64,000 nucleotides of DNA from Streptomyces caniscabiei. GTDB taxonomy: Bacteria > Actinomycetota > Actinomycetes > Streptomycetales > Streptomycetaceae. The stretch's first letter is position 1. Every line of letters starts with the position of its first letter. The position numbers and the translations under genes are program-made. The stretch is taken from positions 1 through 64,000 of the forward strand of contig NZ_JABXWI010000015.1 of assembly GCF_014930365.1 (NCBI RefSeq), given 5' to 3'. The notes under the pieces were generated by a model. That model was not told the DNA's origin. It made no database searches and was given only the letters and a program-made list of their open reading frames with translations. This document shows, in pieces, positions 60,624-64,000 of this stretch.

Positions 60624-60844
60624 ATGAAATACGTGTTCGAAAAAAATTGCACGGATGTACGGCCGACGCCCGGGCGAACGACCGGGTTGAACGAGTCGGT
60701 GCGTTCTCGGCACGTTAATTTCGCGCTCTCGGCGGCCCGCTGATCGGATCGGTCACAAAAAAAGCTCGAAATATCAGCCGGATCGTGCGACACACCGGCT
60801 CAATTGGCGGATGGCCTCACGCAAACCCCTCTACCGTGTGAGGC

Positions 60845-62185
60845 GTGAGCAGCAGCGGCCTCATCTACGCAGTCATCGTCGGGGCCTGGGCCGCCTACTT
60901 GGTGCCGATGTGGCTCCGTAGGCAGGACGAGCTGAACGAAGCCCGTCCGACGGAACGCTTCAGCACCGCCATCCGGCTGCTTTCCGGCCGGGCGGGGATG
61001 GAGCGCCGATACGCCAGGGACCTGCGGGCGCGCTCCACCGAAGAGGGGGAGCCCAGCGCCCAACCGGACGGCGTCACCGACTCGGTGGACGTCCGGGCCT
61101 TCGCCGTGCCCCCGCACCGGGAGCACACGAAGGCACAACTGCCGGTGGAGCGAGGTGAGTCACCGCAGCAGGGCCAGCAGCCACAGCAACCGGGCAAACC
61201 CGCGACGCAGGCGCCCGCACCGGCGCAGGCGAAGCCGGTGCCCCAGCAGGGCGGCGCGTCGGCGGCCAAACAGGGGGTGGCCAAGCAGGGGGCGGCCCCC
61301 GTGCCCGCTCCCGCGCGGGCCAAGCGCGCGGGCCGGCAGACGGCGGGCGCACGCCGGGGCGACTCGGCGGAGGCCAAGGCGCGGGCCCAGCGCTCGAAGG
61401 TGCTCGCGCGTCGGCGGCGTACGACCGTGATGCTCTTCCTCGCCTTCACGCTCGGCGCGGTCGTCGCGGCGGTCGGCGGACTGGCCCTGCTGTGGGCGCC
61501 GGCCGTCCCGGCGGTGCTGCTGAGCACCTACATCGCGCATCTGCGCCGCCAGGAGCGGAAGCGGTTCGCGTACACCATGGACCGGCAGCAGGCCGAGGCT
61601 GCGGCCCAGCGACTGCGCGAACGGCAGCCCCAGCGGCGGCGTCCCGCGCCGGACCCGGTGGACACCGACGAGCCGGAGGACGGACCCGAGACCGAGGAGA
61701 CCCGGGCGGACCTGACCGCGCTCGCGGCCGACCGGCGGGCCCTCGTCGAGCAGACCGACCACGCCGAGTGGGTCGACCAGCAGCGTGAGCGCCAGCGGCG
61801 GCCCGCCCAGGGCGACAGCTGGGACCCCGTCCCGGTGCCGCTCCCGACGTACGTCACCGCGCCGGTCGCGCCCCGGGCCACGTCCGGGGTCGACCTCGGC
61901 GCCCCGGACGCGTGGAGCTCCGCGCGCTCCAGCGCGGCCGACCCGCACGGCGCGTCGGGCGCCCCCGCGAACGCCCCCAGCGCCTCCGGGCGCGCGCCGG
62001 AGGGGGAGTGCGGGGGTGAGGAGGGTGCGGACGGCACCGGTCCGGCAGAGGCCGCCGACGCACCCGACGGCGGCCGGTCCGACGCACGCCGGGCCGCGTC
62101 CGCGCGCCGCTCCCGGGAGCGGGGGCGTACGCCGCTCTTCGACCAGTTCGAGGACGGCGACCGGCCGCGCGCGGCCAACGAGTGA
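60845..62185 (+). CDS. sepX: Membrane receptor SepX/GlpR (gephyrin-like molybdotransferase receptor)
   Basis: The 446-residue product has an N-terminal membrane helix (LIYAVIVGAWAAYLVPMWLR, about 6-25), a charged and Gln/Pro-rich cytoplasmic region, then a close pair of helices (TVMLFLAFTLGAVVAAVGGL near 194 and LLWAPAVPAVLLSTYIAHL after it) and a long disordered acidic tail ending TPLFDQFEDGDRPRAANE. This is the layout of GlpR of Corynebacterium and SepX of Streptomyces, membrane proteins needed for division and septation, GlpR being the receptor of the MoeA-like Glp, encoded here five genes upstream. Start GTG 60845, with little leader. Confidence 0.85.
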   Translation: MSSSGLIYAVIVGAWAAYLVPMWLRRQDELNEARPTERFSTAIRLLSGRAGMERRYARDLRARSTEEGEPSAQPDGVTDSVDVRAFAVPPHREHTKAQLPVERGESPQQGQQPQQPGKPATQAPAPAQAKPVPQQGGASAAKQGVAKQGAAPVPAPARAKRAGRQTAGARRGDSAEAKARAQRSKVLARRRRTTVMLFLAFTLGAVVAAVGGLALLWAPAVPAVLLSTYIAHLRRQERKRFAYTMDRQQAEAAAQRLRERQPQRRRPAPDPVDTDEPEDGPETEETRADLTALAADRRALVEQTDHAEWVDQQRERQRRPAQGDSWDPVPVPLPTYVTAPVAPRATSGVDLGAPDAWSSARSSAADPHGASGAPANAPSASGRAPEGECGGEEGADGTGPAEAADAPDGGRSDARRAASARRSRERGRTPLFDQFEDGDRPRAANE

Positions 62186-62311
62186 CGTGCGCGGCCTCGG
62201 ACCTCCCACTCCACTGACCAGCCAGGAGGTCGGTCGCAGGGCGCCCGGCGGCCTCGCGGATACGGATTTCCGAGCATCGCGATCGGGGTGCTAGAGTTTC
62301 ACTCGTTGCAA

Positions 62312-62385
62312 GGGCCTGTGGCGCAGTCTGGTAGCGCACCTCGTTCGCATCGAGGGGGTCTGGGGTTCAAATCCCCACAGGTCCA
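62312..62385 (+). tRNA. tRNA-Ala (anticodon CGC)
   Basis: A 74-base cloverleaf: acceptor GGGCCTG pairs with CAGGTCC, including the G3-U70 pair that marks alanine tRNAs. The D arm is GCGC...GCGC; the anticodon stem CCTCG/CGAGG frames the loop TTCGCAT with CGC; the T arm is CTGGGGTTCAAATCCCCAC. CCA is not encoded (CGCA follows). Its 3' end is the likely attachment site of the integrated element that begins with the integrase fragment 73 bases downstream. Confidence 0.95.
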
Positions 62386-62391
62386 CGCAGC

Positions 62392-62429
62392 TCAAAGCCC
62401 CGGTCGGGTTCTCCTGACCGGGGCTTTGA
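62392..62429. terminator. Terminator hairpin after tRNA-Ala
   Basis: TCAAAGCCCCGGTC (62392-62405) pairs perfectly with GACCGGGGCTTTGA (62416-62429). It lies seven bases beyond the tRNA and before the stop of the convergent integrase gene. Confidence 0.85.
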
Positions 62430-62457
62430 CATGCCGTACAGCAGCGAAGTACAGCAA

Positions 62458-63009
62458 CTACTCCGGATCTTGCTTCCCGAGGTGCTTGCCCAGCTTGCGC
62501 AGTGCCCGGCGGGTGGCTTCCGACGGGACGTGTGTGTAGACCTCCATAGTGACCGCGATCTTGCTGTGCCGAAGGATCTGCATCGCGACGCGGGGGTGCA
62601 CATCGAGGGCGGCGAGGAGCGAGCCGCACGTGTGCCGGGTGTCGTGCAGACGGATCTGACGGGTGCCGGCGCGGGTCGAGCGGTCGACGAACCGGCGGTT
62701 GAAGTTGCGGGGTTCGACCGGTGTCCCGTAGCGGGTCGTGAACACGAAGTCGGAGTCGGACCACAGATCGCCAGCCGCTTGTTTGGCCAACTCCCGTTCC
62801 TTCTGCCTGCGCTGGAGAGCCGCGATGCAGATCTCCGGAAGCGGGAGCATGGCCGTGGACGCCTCGGTCTTGGTCTCGTCGTGCACCAAGCGCCGGTTGA
62901 TGCGCTGTAGCTGCATCTGCACGGTGGTCTCACCGGCATCCAGATTGACGTTCTCCCAGGTGAGGCCGAGCACTTCGCCGCGCCGGAAGCCCAGGACCAG
63001 GATGAGCAC
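62458..63009 (-). CDS. Truncated tyrosine-recombinase integrase (catalytic domain only)
   Basis: The 183-residue open frame holds the full catalytic domain of an actinomycete tyrosine integrase: Arg in GFRRGEVLGL, the HxxR box LHDTRHTCGSLLAA, and LRHSKIAVTMEVYTHV with the late His and nucleophile Tyr. The N-terminal arm-binding and core-binding domains (usually about 200 residues) are missing: upstream in frame only LDPLYAPYV is recognisable, after which sequence similarity to integrases stops near 63040 and a Nudix fragment follows on the other strand. Position and orientation next to tRNA-Ala are typical. It should be unable to bind arm sites. Confidence 0.85.
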   Translation of the reverse strand: MLILVLGFRRGEVLGLTWENVNLDAGETTVQMQLQRINRRLVHDETKTEASTAMLPLPEICIAALQRRQKERELAKQAAGDLWSDSDFVFTTRYGTPVEPRNFNRRFVDRSTRAGTRQIRLHDTRHTCGSLLAALDVHPRVAMQILRHSKIAVTMEVYTHVPSEATRRALRKLGKHLGKQDPE

Positions 63010-63060
63010 GTAGGGCGCGTACAGCGGGTCAAGCCCGCGAGGTCCTGGAGGAGACGGGGA

Positions 63061-63354
63061 TTCACATGGAGGTACTCACTCACTGGGGTCTACAAGAACG
63101 TGACGAGAGGCATCGTGGCCCTGGTCTTCCGCTGTAAGCCCTCAGGCGGCACCGAGCGCACATCCGACGAGTCGACGGCGGTCACGTGGCTCACGCCCGA
63201 CGAGGTCACCGAGTGCATGTCTGAGGTCTTCGCGATCCGGCTTCCGGACGCCCCAGACGGCAACAGCCCGCACGTACGGAGCCACGATGGCAAGCGCCTC
63301 ATCCCTGTCTGGTCCCAGTTGATGCGCGACGTTTCGGTCCCAGGTGATGCTTGA
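63061..63354 (+). pseudogene. C-terminal fragment of a Nudix hydrolase
   Basis: The frame reads LTGVYKNVTRGIVALVFRCK, then TAVTWLTPDEVTECMSEVFA, HVRSHDGKRL, the C-terminal half of a streptomycete Nudix protein. The catalytic Nudix box (GX5EX7REUXEEXGU) is absent. There is a possible internal GTG (63100), but no ribosome site fits a real start. The fragment lies head to head with the truncated integrase, so a deletion or recombination probably joined two broken genes here. Confidence 0.65.
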
Positions 63355-63400
63355 CGGTGGACGCCACGCAGTGGCGCTTCTTCGGCGGTGAGGAGGGACC

Positions 63401-64000
63401 GTGGAACGGCGGGACACGATCATGGACATCGATTACGGCCACTTCTACGTCACCGAGCGAGTGGAGGGTGGTTTCGAGCGGCTGGATGGGGAGCCCGACT
63501 TCGCCAGTGGCCGGCCTGTGCTGCTCACCCCCGGGCAGGTGACGGTGGTCAGCTGCGTACAGTCCCACAACGCGCTGGTGACGCTGATCGGCACTGAGTC
63601 GGAAGAGGACCTGCCGGAGCTCGGCGAGGGGTGGGCGCTGCTGGACACGGTGGAGTACCGGCCGCTGTACGGCGGGCGGATGGAGCTGTGGGGGTGCACC
63701 ACCGGGCAGTCCAAGCCGCCCGTCCATCTGGATCTGCCCACCTCACGCACCCACCTGGTGCGGGTGTATGCCAAGGGCCGGGAGGACGCCGATCAGCGGT
63801 TCGTGGAAAGCCTGGGCAGGCACGAGGTCCTCCACGAAGGGCTGGAGGAGTACACGATCGTCTTCACGCCTACAGGCTGGCAGGAGCCGCCGCAGCCGGA
63901 TGAGGAGCTGCTTCGGGATCCGTTCCTGCTGGACCCGCGTACCGGCCGACGCAGGATGGGCTCCCCATACAAGGCAGCCCGGGAGTACGCCAGGCGACAG
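63401..64000 (+). CDS. Hypothetical protein, open to the window edge
   Basis: The frame has no stop from 63401 to the end of the window (200 codons). The GTG at 63401 follows AGGAGG with a four-base spacer; an in-frame ATG at 63422 is the alternative. The product is soluble and acidic (for example LLTPGQVTVVSCVQSHNALV, then YIVF-like strands) with a beta-rich look. I recognise no family. It may be cargo of the element that used tRNA-Ala. The 3' end is outside the window. Confidence 0.65.
   Translation, partial: MERRDTIMDIDYGHFYVTERVEGGFERLDGEPDFASGRPVLLTPGQVTVVSCVQSHNALVTLIGTESEEDLPELGEGWALLDTVEYRPLYGGRMELWGCTTGQSKPPVHLDLPTSRTHLVRVYAKGREDADQRFVESLGRHEVLHEGLEEYTIVFTPTGWQEPPQPDEELLRDPFLLDPRTGRRRMGSPYKAAREYARRQ

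Noticed and set aside
60624..60844. AT-rich gap before sepX as a small-gene or riboswitch site
   Set aside because: It contains A runs (AAAAAAA twice) and no conserved riboswitch core; the simplest explanation is a promoter region. No structure could be supported by eye.

Overview
The window is high-GC actinobacterial DNA, almost certainly a Streptomyces chromosome. Supporting evidence: GTG starts and GTGA/ATGA overlaps are frequent; the region carries an HrdD-type sigma factor with a SigR-type promoter; and a fruR-fruK-fruA operon, a galU-glp-moaC-mogA-rimJ-sepX cluster and many paired regulator/efflux genes are present. Identifications rest on reading motifs in the sequence; no database search was run.

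Layout. (1) 1-6.3 kb is accessory DNA: a 20-bp inverted repeat, a low-GC two-gene DUF262 + HEPN module, a frameshifted gene, two small membrane proteins, a PadR operon with a chimeric second gene, and two tRNA 3'-end fragments (Pro-GGG at 3804-3845, Arg-CCT at 6244-6288) that look like attachment scars of integrated elements. (2) 6.7-14.2 kb: a frameshifted ArsR-type regulator next to an MFS pump, then a NarL-type two-component system divergent from a MacB-like ABC ATPase and FtsX-type permease. (3) 14.2-16.5 kb is decayed and duplicated DNA: gene fragments (NTF2-like, NmrA-like) and a tandem duplication, period 742 bp, of a small NTF2-like gene. (4) 16.5-31.8 kb alternates regulators with enzymes and transporters: HxlR/metallo-beta-lactamase fold, a three-gene ABC-2 exporter, TetR, a double IclR protein, an IS5-family insertion inside a large inverted repeat, an M6-like metalloprotease, TetR/DHA2 pump, MarR/extradiol dioxygenase, DUF1330 and an acetyltransferase. 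(5) 32-62.4 kb is the conserved core: hrdD, a WYL regulator and pump, the fructose PTS operon, an L,D-transpeptidase lipoprotein, a NylC/DmpA-type hydrolase, LtrA, MscL, a SAF-domain protein, MTA phosphorylase, a CIRCE-preceded FmdB zinc ribbon, an MFS protein, a cation/proton antiporter, a penicillin-acylase-family protein, formyl-THF cyclo-ligase and the galU-to-sepX cluster, ending at tRNA-Ala(CGC). (6) 62.4-64 kb is a second accessory edge: a tyrosine integrase cut down to its catalytic domain lies beside the tRNA, followed by a Nudix fragment and an unrecognised gene running off the window.

How genes work together. FruR probably controls fruK-fruA, which import and phosphorylate fructose. 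The glp and sepX genes encode a MoeA-like protein and its membrane receptor, a pair tied to cell division in actinobacteria, here interleaved with molybdenum-cofactor genes. The DUF262-HEPN pair is the best candidate for an under-described, probably anti-phage, module; its position next to tRNA attachment scars fits mobile cargo.
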